Source: Bufo bufo (lineage: Eukaryota; Chordata; Amphibia; Anura; Bufonidae). Taken from it: a stretch of DNA of 64,000 bases. Below are positions 21,707 to 33,406 of this stretch, piece by piece. The number at the start of each line of letters is the position of its first letter. The first letter of the stretch is position 1. The translations under genes were made by a program, and so were the position numbers. The stretch covers positions 217,068,624 to 217,132,623 of the forward strand of contig NC_053389.1 in the NCBI RefSeq assembly GCF_905171765.1. The letters run 5' to 3'. The notes below the pieces were generated by a model. That model made no database searches, had not been told where the DNA came from, and saw only the letters and a list, made by a program, of their open reading frames with translations.

Positions 21707-22194
21707 CTGACATTTTTCAGCAAAAAACTGAAAATGGTTCAGATTCACTTTTGACCCTTCACCTAGACCAAGGGTGTCAAACACAAGGCCCGCGGGCCGA
21801 ATCCAGCCCGCCAGACCTCGTCATGTGGCCCGCGCAGCCGCCGCCGATATGCGGCAGGAGAGCGAGCTGGCGGCGGCTGCTGGGCACAGGGAGATGAGCG
21901 CTTCCATTGTGGAAGCGCTCATCTCCAGTCATCTGTATCGCTGTCCTCAGGACAGCGATTCAGATGCCTGCCTGTGCTGCGGTAGGGGAGGGAGAGGTGT
22001 GTCCCTTTCCCTTCCTCTGATAGGCTGCCGGCCTAGTGTCTGCAGCCTATCAGAGGCCGGCGCAGGCGGTGCGATGACGTCATCACGCTGCCTGAGTTAT
22101 ACAGCGTGGGACACAGGCCAGAAGAGGCCTGCATCGCATCACTGACATGGAGGTAAGTATGTGTTTTTTTTTATTTTTTTTATGTACAATACTT

Positions 22195-22950
22195 TTACTG
22201 GCGGGGGCTGTTATTACTGGCAAAGGGGGGGGCTGTTTGTTATTACTAGCAAAGGGGGGGCTGTTATTTCTGGCGGGGGCTGTTATTACTGGCGGGGGCT
22301 GTTATTACTGGCAAAGGGGGGGCTGTTATTACTGGCAAAGGGGGGGCTGTTATTACTGGCAAAGGGGGGCTGTTATTACTGGCGGGGGCTGTTATTACTG
22401 GCAAAGCGGGGGCTGTTATTACTGGCAAAGGGGGGCTGTTATTACTGGCGGGGGCTGTTATTACTGGCGGGGGCTGTTATTACTGGCGGGGGCTGTTATT
22501 ACTGGCAAAGGGGGGGCTGTTATTACTGGCAAAGGGGGGGCTTTTATTACTGGCGGGGGCTGTTATTACTGGCAAAGGGGGGGCTGTTATTACTGGCAAA
22601 GGGGGCTGTTATTACTGGCGGGGGCTGTTATTACTGGCAAAGCGGGGGCTGTTATTACTGGCAAAGGGGGGGGCTGTTATTACTGGCGGGGGCTGTTATT
22701 ACTGGCAAAGGGGGGGCTGTTAGTTATTACTGGCAAAGGGGGGCTGTTATTACTGGCAAAGGGGGCTGTTATTACTGGCGGGGCTGTTATTACTGGGGGC
22801 TGTTATTACTAGCAAAGGGGGGGCTGTTATTACTGGCAAAGGGGGGGCTGTTATTACTGGCGGGGGCTGTTATTACTGGCACAGAGGGGCTGTTATTACA
22901 GGGGGCTGTTATTACTGGGGGCTGTTATTACTGGGGGCTGCTATTATCTC
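22195..22950. repeat. G-rich minisatellite (19-25-bp units)
   Basis: About 32 units of GGCTGTTATTACTGGC followed by G4-5 or AAAG5-8. Two overlapping reading frames of 221 and 315 codons (GAVITG / YYWQRGG repeats) arise only because no unit contains a stop in those frames. They should not be annotated as proteins. Confidence 0.95.
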
Positions 22951-23461
22951 CAAATACTTATTATGAAATCTTTCTCATTAGGATAAAACACCTCATCAGC
23001 TCCACCGAGCCCCCGGCCAAAGTGTGGAAGTGGCGTCCGAGATCCCCAAGGGCCATGCCAAGTAACTGTAAGTTTTCCGGCCCTTTGAGCAGGGCCGGAT
23101 TAACGTAGGGGCTGATGGAGCTGCAGCTCCAGGCCCCTACCATAAAATAGGCCCATCCCCAGCCAAAAGGCCGTCGGGAGGGTTAAAAGTCCTCTGTTGT
23201 ACACAGCGTCACATAGCACACAGACAATGCAGAGACGCTCACCTCACGCTGGCAGCAGGGAGCCTGAGGGAGGGACTGGGAGGAGCGTAATATGATCCTA
23301 GAGTGGAAGCTGCTTCTGCCAGCCCCTCCTCTCCCCGCCCACCAACCAATCAGAGCTGAGGCAAGGCAGGCACTGGCAGGTCTGAGTAGTACAGGGAGTC
23401 TTCACAGGTCCTGTAAGGGAATTGCACAGTGTAAAGTGTAGTTCCCAGGTTAGAACAGGGC

Positions 23462-23602
23462 ATCTGCCAGGACCTGTGATGACATCATCGTCAGCATCAC
23501 AGGTCCTGCAGAATCTAGCAAAGGAACAGCACCAAAAATGCTGTAGTTCCTAGGTTTGAAAGGTACATCTGCCAGGACCTGTGATGACATCATCACAGGT
23601 CC
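23462..23602. repeat. Repeated GGACCTGTGATGACATCATC palindromic boxes
   Basis: Two small inverted repeats, GGACCTGTGATGACATCATC with CACAGGTCC, at about 23473-23508 and 23575-23602. They match the core of the shared palindromic module seen at 4.3, 35.5 and 45.7 kb but with TGACATCA in place of TGACGTCA. Confidence 0.75.
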
Positions 23603-23879
23603 TTCAACCCCTAACAGCAAGTATTAGAAGTTCACAATCAGCTCTGCATTGATCCATACAGACTGGAATGGAGTGGTAAGAGGAGGTCCTCCACTTTTCA
23701 TCATTTCCCCCCCCCCCCCCTCTATGCCCTGTTTTTACTGATTGCTCACTCATGTATAATACTTCAGACAGGTACAGTGACCACAACCTCATGTACTTCA
23801 CACACACAGTGACTATAATGCATAACTGACCACATATTTCTATAAACACTGCACCTACAGTATTATACCTTGTATGCCT

Positions 23880-23880
<1 letters not shown>

Positions 23881-23932
<52 letters not shown>
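23881..23932. repeat. TA then CA microsatellite
   Basis: About 19 TA units followed by seven CA units. Confidence 0.95.
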
Positions 23933-23954
23933 CATATATTAAACAGTATTATAG

Positions 23955-24335
23955 ATGCAATATGTACAGATATATAATATATATTGCAGTGTACTGATAT
24001 GTGAGGTACAGGGTATAATATATGCAGTGTGTATAGATATATTGTATATACAGCAGTGTACTGATATGTTAGGTACGAGGTATAATAGATGGTGTGTACA
24101 GGTATATTGTATATACAGTATTGGATTGATATGTGAGGTACGAGCTGTAATTTATACCTCATATATCAGTACACTGCTGTATATACTATATACCTGAACA
24201 CACTGCATATATTATACCACGTTCCTCACATATCAGTACACTGCTGTATATACTATATATCTGTATACATTGAATCTCTTATACCGCGTACCTCACATAT
24301 CAGTACACTGCTGTATACACTATACATCTGTACAC
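23955..24335. repeat. Inverted pair of ~82-bp tandem arrays
   Basis: Units with GCAGTGTACTGATATGTGAG (3 copies, 23985-24135) face units with the complement CTCACATATCAGTACACTGC (3 copies, 24155-24320). The whole is an AT-rich imperfect palindrome centred near 24145. Confidence 0.8.
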
Positions 24336-25217
24336 ACTGTATCTATTATGCCTCTTTTGTGTGCCAGGCCTGTTTTGTAATCCCAATCCGGCCCTGATGG
24401 CATAAATTATAAAACAGCAGCGAACATAGTTCATGGAACAAAGAGAGAGGCCTGGAATGGGTAGTGGGAGGGGCTATAAAAGGGGAATGAGGGCCCAATT
24501 TAGATTCTTGCTATGGGGCCCAGTGATTTCTATGTAAGCCTTTGACAGGAGCAGAGAGATAAGAGAAGTGACAGATGACACAGAGTTTAGATTACAGGTT
24601 GAATTAACCCTTTAGGATCAAATTGGCTTCTCAGGAGATATATATGTTAAAGGCATCTCATTCAGTAGCTATATAACTAAGGGTGGGTTCACATCTCCTT
24701 TATGGATTCCATTAAGTGGGGACTGTGGGGACTATTTTATTATCAGCCAGTGACTGTGTTACTGTAATACTGTTATCAGTTCAGCACATAGTTTTCCCTG
24801 TGCATTCACATTTCAATTCACTTGGTTCGTTGTACTACTGTCAGTGTCAGACTGTTGTCACTGTGGGTAACAATGCACAACAGACAACAATGCACACCAC
24901 AGTGACAGCTCCTGAGTCCTCCTGTCCGGCGTCAGCCTCAGCTTCCCTTCACTATCACTATAATCAATCACTCTTCCTGATCCTGACTCACTCATTAGAG
25001 AGCTGAAGAGCTGACTGAGTCAGCAGCAGCAAGTGAATCGAATGGATAGCATCTGCGCATGCGCACCAGCACCTAGAGTCTTCGGTTCACTTGCGAGTCA
25101 GCTCAGCAGTCAGTGACTCAGCAAGTGAACCGAAGATCCGATTCATGAATCGGTTCATTTGAATGAGCTGATTCAAATGAACCAATTCATCTGAAAGATC
25201 CGAACTTCCTATCACTA

Positions 25218-25371
25218 CTGAGGTCATATCCGGCGGGCCGCGGCATTACAGGAACAGCACCAGCTGCTCTGACGTCCTGCCGCCGGATATACGTCACAGG
25301 ATATCCGGCGGCAGGACGTCAGAGCAGCTGGTGCGGTTCCTGTAATGCCGGCCCGCTGGATATGACCTCAG
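25218..25371. repeat. Palindrome, ~75-bp arms
   Basis: CTGAGGTCATATCCGGCGGG to the complement at 25371. It contains GACGTC in each arm and CCGGATAT boxes near the centre. Confidence 0.85.
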
Positions 25372-25538
25372 TGCGCCCGCGGTTATCCCTCCTGCACGCT
25401 GCGCTGTGTACAACCTACTCAGCAGTTTCGACCAGCACATGGCCCACAGCGCTCAGCCACACCAGCCCGTGAGACAGCAGGAGCTTCTGGAGCAGGGCAG
25501 GTATCAGATAAACTCATCCAGTTGGAAGGGAGGGCAAT

Positions 25539-25731
25539 CATAGTGCTGTTATGATTTATGGACACAGCTCTCAGCATGCTTAGCCAGCCTTCTATCTGGC
25601 TTTGCTTCTTGAGAGTCACAGTCCACAGGCTGTTTCTGAGCCTGTGGACTGTGACTCTCAAGAAGCACAGCCAGATAGAAGGCTGGCTAAGCATGCTGAG
25701 AGCTGTGTCCATAAATCATAACAGCACTATG
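25539..25731. repeat. Near-perfect 193-bp palindrome
   Basis: CATAGTGCTGTTATGATTTA to its complement. The arms agree almost base for base, and nearly identical reading frames appear on both strands. Related half-copies at 25740-25846 and 26566-26735 flank the piggyBac-like MITE, which therefore inserted into a member of this family. Confidence 0.85.
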
Positions 25732-25846
25732 AAAATTACTGACTGGCTAAGCATGCTGAGAGCTCAGTCTCTATAACATAACACATTAAAGAAATTACTG
25801 TTTCTAGCTGCTAGTCCACAGCAGCTAGAAACAGTAATTTCTTTAA

Positions 25847-26565
25847 AGGGATTCTGTCACCAGGTTTTACCCCTGTCAGCTAAAAATATGCTGATGTTCA
25901 GGGCGTCTTCACAATTCCTAATGTGGGCTTATAAATGTCATCTGTGGGCTTATTTAGCTAAAAAACAGCTTTTACTAACCTGTCAGTCAAACAAATAAGG
26001 TGCCCAAGGGGATGTTAATGGGTGCAAGATGCCCGCCGCACCCACCGCCGTTTGTGCCCAGCGCCGCCTTTCTGGACTTCTGCACCGCCTCCTAATCCTC
26101 TGTGCCGCCTCTCGCTCTCCCTCCCTCTCCCCTCCTTCTGCTGTAAGATCTCGCGCTTGCGCACAGGGCTCTGCCTGATGCGCCCGTGCAGACTTCTCCA
26201 TTTGGCTTCTTACAGCGAAGTGCACATGCGCCGGCACTTCGCTCAACCCCTGTATGCGCGAGATCTTACAGCAGAAGGAGGGGGGAGGGAGGGAGAGCGA
26301 GAGGCGGCACAGAGGATTAGGAGGCGGCGCAGAAGTCCGGAAAGGCGGCGCTGGGCACGAACGGCGGCGGGTGCGGCAGGCACCTTGCATTCATTAACAT
26401 CCCCTTGGGCACCTTATTTGTTTGACTGACAGGTTAGTAAAAGCTGTTTTTTAGCTAAATAAGCCCACAGATGACATTTATAAGCCCACATTAGGAATCG
26501 TGCAGACGCCCTGAACATCAGCATATTTTTAGCTGACAGGGGTGAAACCTGGTGACAGAATCCCT
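25847..26565. mobile_element. Palindromic piggyBac-like MITE (719 bp)
   Basis: AGGGATTCTGTCACCAGGTT and its complement, flanked by TTAA on both sides (25843-25846, 26566-26569). It is palindromic throughout, centre near 26205. Its mirror-image 135-codon frames on the two strands are symmetry artefacts. Confidence 0.9.
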
Positions 26566-26740
26566 TTAATGTGTTATGTTATTTAGACACAGCTCTCAGC
26601 ATGCTTAGCCAGCCTTCTATCTGACTGGCTAAGCATGCTGAGTGCTGTGTCCATAAATCATAACACAGCTCTATGAAAATTACTGTTTCTAGCTGCTGTT
26701 GTCAACAGTCCACAGCAGCTAGAAAACAGTAATCTTCATA

Positions 26741-27518
26741 GGCCTCTTTCACACTTGCGTTGTCCGGATCCGGCGTGTACTCCACTTGCCGGAATTACAC
26801 GCCGGATCCGGAAAAACGCAAGTGTACTGAAAGCATTTGAAGACGGAACCGTCTTCCAAATGCGTTCAGTGTTACTATGGCACCCAGGACGCTATTAAAG
26901 TCCTGGTTGCCATAGTAGGAGCGGGGAGCGGGGGAGCAGTATACTTACAGTCCGTGCGGCTCCCGGGGCGCTCCAGAGTGACGTCAGAGCGCCCCATGCG
27001 CATGGATGACGTGATCCATGTGATCACATGATCCATGCGCTTGGGGCGCCCTGACGTCACTCTGGAGCGCCCGGGGAGCCGCACGGACGGTAAGTATACT
27101 ACTCCCCCGCTCCCCACTACACTTTACCATGGCTGCCAGGACTTTAGCGTCCCGGCAGCCATGGTAACCACTCTGAAAAAGCTAAATGTCGGCTCCGGCA
27201 ATGCGCCGAAACGACGTTTAGCTTAAGGCCGGATCCGGATCAATGCCTTTCAATGGGCATTAATTCCGGATCCGGCCTTGCGGCAAGTGTTCCGGATTTT
27301 TGGCCGGAGCAAAAAGCGCAGCATGCTGCGGTATTTTCTCCGGCCAAAAAACGTTCCGTTCCGGAACTGAAGACATCCTGATGCATCCTGATGCATCCTG
27401 AACGGATTTCTCTCCATTCAGAATGCATTAGGATAATCCTGATCAGGATTCTTCCGGCATAGAGCCCCGACGACGGAACTCTATGCCGGAAGACAAGAAC
27501 GCAAGTGTGAAAGAGCCC
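26741..27518. mobile_element. Harbinger-like MITE, inverted sister of 17560-18320
   Basis: GGCCTCTTTCACACTTGCGT and the complement ending GTGTGAAAGAGCCC, flanked by ATA and TTA. The interior is the reverse complement of the 17.6-kb copy, including two exact TGACGTCA octamers (about 26979 and 27051) around a CATGTGATC core. A GATGCATCCT unit near 27380-27398 is duplicated compared with the sister. Confidence 0.85.
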
Positions 27519-28014
27519 TTAGTCATGTTAAATGATCACTATAGTGTCAGGAAAACAAAGCGGTTTTCCTGACACTATAGTGCCCTGAGGGTGCCCCACC
27601 CTCAGGGTCCCCCTCCCGTGGTCCCCCTCCATGTTGCCAAGATAGACGCCAAATGAAGGGGTAGTTGCAGGAACAAAATACTTTAATGGTATCGATAAAA
27701 TATATATGTAATTAAGACACTGAGTGCAGTTCCATAAAAAGGCCCAGCAAAATCCTCAGCACCAGGCCCATGATGCTCTTAATCCGGCCCTGCCTTTGAG
27801 GGTGACCAAACTGCTGATGCGGCCCCCGATGAATTTGAGTTTGACACCCCTGACCTAGACTGTCTAGAATTGCATTTCAATTTGTCACATTTTTCCACAA
27901 AATGTCAAATATAGTGTTTTATAAAGTTTTTTGCTGTGCTCAACAAGGGCTTAGCATAAAGGAGACATAGGGGAATTTATAATAAGGGGAATATTTGAAG
28001 TCAGTTTTGCTTAT

Positions 28015-28613
28015 AGGGGTTGTCCGAGTTATATCTATATATGTTACAGTGCCTTATAACATTATAAAAAATACATTTGTAATTTACTCACATGATTTAT
28101 TCTGCCGTGTTTCTGCACGGCCACTACGGGTCACGAGACCCCTGACGTCATCCACCAGGCTCCGGTGGTGACGTCTCGTGTACAGGCTTCTCCCTGCCTT
28201 AGGGAGTGGCCCGGCTGTGTACAAGAGACGTCAGAGCCTTGTGTGCCTGCCCCCCTCTCTCTCCTCTGGCTGCCGCGATCCTTACCAGTTCCGGCAGCCA
28301 TGCAGAAAGATTCAATGGTGTGCCTGCTCCCTCCCTGTGATTTTTTTTATGCAAAGTTAGGATGTGCAGAGCAGGGTGAGGGGAAGGTGAGATTATTAAC
28401 ACCCACAAATATTCATGAGGGAGAGCTCAGTCATTGTTGTTACACGCCCCCACAGCTTTGCTGCAGCATGTAAACAAAGCAAGAATAACAGAACCATGCA
28501 AAGGTGTAAGTATGGGTTTTTCTCTTAAGAAATCAAGCTTAACTAATGTATATGTATGTCCGGATGAGTTTTATAAGGTTTTTTTATTTTCCCCCATAAC
28601 TCGCATAACCTCT
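28015..28613. mobile_element. piggyBac-like MITE
   Basis: AGGGGTTGTCCGAGTTATAT and ATAACTCGCATAACCTCT, flanked by TTAT (28011-28014) and TTAA (28614-28617). An exact TGACGTCA at about 28143 faces GTGACGTCTCG at 28170 in a local inverted repeat. Encodes nothing recognisable. Confidence 0.65.
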
Positions 28614-28617
28614 TTAA

Positions 28618-29398
28618 CTCTATGTTGGGGTACTGTATGCCACATTTATCAAATGTCACATGTTGTTTGATAAATTTGTCTCATCCTTAAACCCAACGTG
28701 CTGACACACGTTCAGGTTTTTTGATGCAGTTGAATCCAAAATTTTCCCTAATACTTTCTCTCCCATAGATGAGCATTCAAGAGGGGATTGAAGGCCTTTC
28801 TTAAAAGTAATAATATCACTAGTTATAAGTACTAGATTTCTGGAGAAGGGATGTTGATTTGGGATCAGTGAGGCATTTTCTCCTAATATGGGGTAATTGG
28901 TCACCACTTTATAGGGGTTTTTGCCCTCCACTGGATTAATACAGTAGGATTATACGTTGGACTTCATGGACCTGTCTTTTTTAAACCGTATCAACTAGAC
29001 AGCTATGTCAGATTAACCTGTGCCAGCATTATACGATGAATGTTTAACGCACTGATACAGCAAAGGGGCTTTCTATGTATTATAATGGATTTGCCAGTAA
29101 AAGACAAGCTTAGTAGTCTGTGCAAGGACATGAAGGACATAGGAAGCTGCACTGTGTAAAAATGATCCAATTATGTACAGAGCTATGATATATCTATCCA
29201 ACTAATAGCAAACATTCTGTCACATACCTTAACCATTCCAATTACAGTTGTATGCTGGGATAGGAACTTTCCCAAATTAAAGATCATAAAATGATATTAG
29301 GGTACTACTATGTTTTGTCACGGGTCTTCAGCTCTTGCTATTTTACCAACTGAAATTTGAGTTGTCAGGGGGGAAAAATTAATTAGTCTGCAGCTAAA
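28618..29398. other. Unassigned sequence
   Basis: A fragment at about 28690-28740 (GTGCTGACACACGTTCAGG) matches the end of the element at 34578-34910. The rest shows nothing recognisable. Confidence 0.35.
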
Positions 29399-29400
29399 TA

Positions 29401-30988
29401 CACTGCTCAAAAAAATAAAGGGAACACTTAAACAACACAATGTAACTCCAAGTCAATCACACTTCTGTGAAATCAAACTGTCCACTTAGGAAGCAACACT
29501 GAGTGACAATCAATTTCACATGCTGTTGTGCAAATGGGATAGACAACAGGTGGAAATTATAGGCAATTAGCAAGACACCCCCAATAAAGGAGTGGTTCTG
29601 CAGATGGTAACCACAGGACCACTTCTCAGTTCCTATGCTTCCTGGCTGATGTTTTGGTCACTTTTGAATGCTGGCGGTGCTTTCACTCTAGTGGTAGCAT
29701 GAGACGGAGTTTCCAACCCACACAAGTGGCTCAGGTAGTGCAGCTTATCCAGGATGGCACATCAATGCGAGCTGTGGCAAGAAGGTTTGCTGTGTCTGTC
29801 AGCGTAGTGTCCAGAGCATGGAGGCGCTACCAGGAGACAGGCCAGTACATCAGGAGACGTGGAGGAGGCCGTAGGAGGGCAACAACCCAGCAGCAGGACC
29901 GCTACCTCCGCCTTTGTGCAAGGAGGAACAGGAGGAGCACTGCCAGAGCCCTGAAAAATTACCTCCAGCAGGCCACAAATGTGCATGTGTCTGCTCAAAC
30001 GGTCAGAAACAGACTCCATGAGGGTGATATGAGGGCCCGACGTCCACAGGTGGGGGTTGCGCTTACAGCCCAACACCGTGCAGGACGTTTGGCATTTGCC
30101 AGAGAACACCAAGATTGGCAACGGCCACTGGCGCCCTGTGCTCTTCACAGATGAAAGAAGGTTCACACTGAGTACATGTGACAGACGTGACAGAGTCTGG
30201 ATATGCTGTGGAGAACATTCTGCTGCCTGCAACATCCTCCAGCATGACCGGTTTGGCATTGGGACAGTAATGGTGTGGGGTGGCATTTTTTTGGAGGGCC
30301 GCACAGCCCTCCATGTGCTCGCCAGAGGTAGCCTGACTGCCATTAGGTACCGAGATGAGATCCTCAGACCCCTTGTGAGACCATATGCTGGTGCGGTTGG
30401 CCCTGGGTTTCTCCTAATGCAAGACAATGCTAGACCTCATGTGGCTGGAGTGTGTCAGCATTTCCTGCAAGACGAAGGCATTGATGCTATGGACTGGCCC
30501 GCCCGTTCCCCAGACCTGAATCCAATTGAGCACATCTGGGACATCATGTCTCGCTCTATCCACCAACGTCACGTTGCACCACAGACTGTCCAGGAGTTGG
30601 CAGATGCTTTAGTCCAGGTCTGGGAGGAGATCCCTCAGGAGACGTCCGCCACCTCATCAGGAGCATGCACAGGCGTTGTAGGGAGGTCATACAGGCACGT
30701 GAAGGCCACACACACACACACACTACTGAGCCTCATTTTGACTTGTTTTAAGGACATTACATCAAAGTTGGATCAGCCTGTAGTGTGTTTTTCCACTTTA
30801 ATTTTGAGTGTGACTCCAAATCCAGACCTCCATGGGTTAAAAAATTTGATTTCCATTTTTTTATTCTTGTGTGATTTTGTCGTCAGCACATTCAACTATG
30901 TAAAGAACAAAGTATTTCAGAAGAATATTTAATTAATTCAGATCTAGGATGTGTTAATTTTGTGTTCCCTTTATTTTTTTGAGCAGTG
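29401..30988 (+). mobile_element. Full-length Tc1 transposon
   Basis: Inverted ends CACTGCTCAAAAAAATAAAG and CTTTATTTTTTTGAGCAGTG, flanked by TA (29399-29400, 30989-30990); 1588 bp, the usual Tc1 length. It holds one frameshifted transposase. Terminal sequences agree closely, pointing to a relatively recent arrival compared with the other Tc1 pieces in the window. Confidence 0.95.
29699..30726 (+). pseudogene. Tc1 transposase, two frameshifts
   Basis: Starts at ATG 29699 ([20 protein letters not shown]). The N-terminal paired-like helix-turn-helix region covers about residues 1-115, with an arginine-rich GRRR linker ([15 protein letters not shown]). Catalytic residues are all visible: D in FTDERRF, D in LMQDNARPHVAG, E in [12 protein letters not shown], with 34 residues between the second D and E (DD34E). 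The frame shifts near 30118 (several bases missing before CGGCCACTGGCGCC) and again near 30641 (one base missing). A CA repeat near 30712-30723 has also expanded at the C-terminus. Otherwise it is of normal length (about 340 residues). Confidence 0.92.
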
Positions 30989-30990
30989 TA

Positions 30991-31103
30991 CTTTCATGGC
31001 AGCTAAGTCTAGTAAATAAGCTTTGGTTCAATTTTGCTCTCTTGACGATCAACATAATGGAATTACTACTAAGAAATATTTATCTGAATTGACCTAATTC
31101 TGC

Positions 31104-31137
<34 letters not shown>

Positions 31138-31677
31138 GTCTCAGCATTATTCAATGTTGGGGGAAGGGCTACTTTATTGACCTATTGGCCACTTTCTTTA
31201 GAAACTCTCCTGGGTTTGACTGTTGTGCAGTGAATGGTTGATTTTCTGTTGTTATGTTCACGAGGGATGATGGAATGTCAATGGTGATGTTATGAATGGC
31301 GACAGGGTGTGGCCATTCTCTCTGCACTGGAGACTGTGCATGTGCACTGTACCCTCCCCCCAGATCTTCCTCATTATATGTGTTGTCCTCTCTAATGCAG
31401 ATAGTACTGCCCCGTGCATAGCTGATGCTGATAGTAATACTAGGATCTCAAATGAGTGGTCCCTGTACCACTCATTCACATAAGGGGCATATGCAGTCAG
31501 CTCAGTCTAGCTCTGCTGTCAAACGCAGGCAGAAAAGATAGACTAGTTGGGCAGGAAAATCCCAACAGTATCAGCCAATGAAAAGAGCTGAGAAGTTTCA
31601 AAATAAAGTGTTTTTTGACATTTCCCATCTATTCTCTACACACATATTTACAATGTATATATATATTTTGTTATTTT

Positions 31678-31715
<38 letters not shown>

Positions 31716-31740
31716 ATGTATATAAAGCAGGATAAGGGCA
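30991..31740. other. Unassigned sequence with two microsatellites
   Basis: An ATT repeat lies at about 31106-31133, and a TA followed by CA repeat at about 31679-31716. No gene was recognised between them. Confidence 0.5.
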
Positions 31741-31759
31741 GATACTGACGACTACACTA

Positions 31760-32440
31760 AGCTAACAGGACTGGAGTCATGGTACTGTGGGGTGGCGTGG
31801 GTAGCTTGTGGGCTGGCATTATTTTGGTGGAAGAACACGTCTCCTGAGTAAAAAAAAAAAATGCAGGTTCCACAATGTCCTGGACATACTGAAAGCTGCT
31901 GAGAGTTACCACCACAAATACCAGACAGGCACGGTCATGGTAGCTAATGGTGCCTCATACCTTGTTCTTACGTGCCTCTGTGCATGATGGCAGCAGTAGC
32001 TCTCCAGTTCTCCAGTAAACTCTGATGTGGCCAATATTAGTACCAAGGCAGAACCATCTTTCATCACTGAAAACTACTGTTTGCCATTCATGCTACCAAT
32101 GGGCTCTCATACTGCATCAATGCAGGTGCTCTTGATGATGATGAAAGGTCAGTGGCAAATGAACTAGTGGAGTGTACGAATACAGTCCTGCTTCAAGTAG
32201 ACAGTTTCTTATGGTCCAGGAGGTCAGTGCAGGGGCTACTGCAAAACCAATTTGTGTTGCCATGATCATCTTCAAGATACAGCAGCTAATCTTATACAAC
32301 GATCTTGGAGTGCATGTGCTCATCTTCACCATTCAGAACCCTCTCTACATGTGTGGGTGCCTTCCTCTGACCACTGTTGGCACCATCCATGCACTAAGGA
32401 AACTTCTCAACCAACTCTTTCTGAGATTTGATAGATGGAC
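31760..32440 (-). pseudogene. Decayed antisense Tc1-type transposase
   Basis: Read on the minus strand, a helix-turn-helix-like stretch (SWTIRNCLLEAGLYS, about 32200-32240) is followed by WQTVVFSDERWFCLGT with the first catalytic D (about 32040-32075). RVYWRTGE comes next, and then a damaged counterpart of the QDNARPH motif near 31800-31820. There are several in-frame stops and shifts. It is much older than the 29.4-kb copy and of a different Tc1 lineage. The outer ends were not found. Confidence 0.65.
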
Positions 32441-33400
32441 AACACATTTCCCACTATTTGGCCTGGTCACAGTCGCACACCCTGCGAGCTCAATCATTAT
32501 GACCTTGGGTAGGATTTCTTATGGTGGAATGTGGTGTTAGCTTTACGCTAGATGTAATGGGACCTATGTCTTCCAAAAAAGTTCCACCTTTGACTCATCT
32601 ATCCACAGAACATTATCCTAAAAGTTTTGGGGTTATCTATGTGTTTTTAGGCAATTACCAGATGAGCCTTCTGGTTCTTTTTTTGTTAACATTGATTTGC
32701 ACATAGCAACTCTTCCATGGATGCCATTTTTGCCCAATGTTTTTCTTATTGAGGAATAGTAGACACTAGGCAGGTATGTAGGTCACAGGGGATGTAAAGT
32801 TTAAAAGTAGGCCATCTGCACATAAAGTTTATATGTAGCTAAGTTCACATTGGCGTGATGCACATTGGCAAGGAGTTTCATAATCAAAGTCTAAATATAA
32901 TAAAAGGGACAGGGGCAACTCTGCCTAGAAACATTATAGATGTATGTAAGGGTAATATATCATTAATTCAGAGACCAGCCATGAAAATTGAGTAACCATG
33001 TAAGTGTAACAATGGTACGATGCCCCACTAGAATGTTACAGACATAACGGGTGCAAACAGGAGGAATTTATTTTCTCACTTAGAGGCACAACATTCTAAT
33101 TGGTACACAAGAGTAATGGTTACAGTCCCTTCTCGAGGGACAAAGCTTAGTGGTTACTCTTACTTTAGGTGGCCACAGTCTCACGTGTTACACAGTTGCT
33201 GAACACATGTACAGTCTCTAGTAAGGCCTAATGGTAAGGTTGTGCCCACAAAGCTCTTTATAGAACCTTCTGCGCTGTTAATAGCCTAAGGCAGCCTAAG
33301 ACCTATCACAGCATGCCCTACCTGAGGCTATTAATGGCATTGCACTAGCAATGTGCCAGCTGCATGTCAGCCACAGTTCAATATTTTTCCAGAACACAGA
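32441..33400. other. Unassigned sequence
   Basis: Up to about 32750 it may still be remnant Tc1. Beyond that there are no recognised features. Confidence 0.3.
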
Positions 33401-33406
33401 TCCTTT

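Larger units (their letters stand above)
23090..27792. mobile_element. Inner hAT element (4.7 kb including insertions)
   Basis: Ends CAGGGCCGGATTAACGTAG and TTAATCCGGCCCTG, flanked by the exact 8-bp repeat CCTTTGAG (23082-23089, 27793-27800). A second right-type end, AATCCGGCCCTG, lies internally near 24394, so the element either captured another copy or carries an internal duplication. It contains a TA/CA microsatellite, an inverted tandem array, three palindromes and two other MITEs. No transposase frame. Confidence 0.9.
21769..27852. mobile_element. Outer hAT element (6.1 kb including insertions)
   Basis: Inverted ends CAAGGGTGTCAAACAC and GTTTGACACCCCTG with an exact 8-bp duplication ACCTAGAC at 21761-21768 and 27853-27860. 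It starts only 62 bp after the DIRS element. Its own sequence is 21769-23089 and 27801-27852; the rest is a second hAT inserted into it. It encodes no transposase. An exact TGACGTCA lies at about 22075 in a region with inverted CTGATAGGCTGC / GCAGCCTATCAG boxes. Confidence 0.9.

Noticed and set aside
22147..23108. Overlapping frames of 221 and 315 codons rich in Gly, Tyr and Trp
   Set aside because: They are translations of the GGCTGTTATTACTGGC minisatellite in two frames; no non-repeat domain, and the array lies in a non-coding hAT.
26022..26429. 135-codon frames on both strands with near-identical protein
   Set aside because: Produced by the palindromic symmetry of the TTAA-flanked MITE; the same applies to 14712-15042 and 52970-53420.
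32172..32540. 122-codon plus-strand frame
   Set aside because: Lies opposite the decayed minus-strand Tc1 transposase, whose motifs (VVFSDERWF) explain the sequence better.
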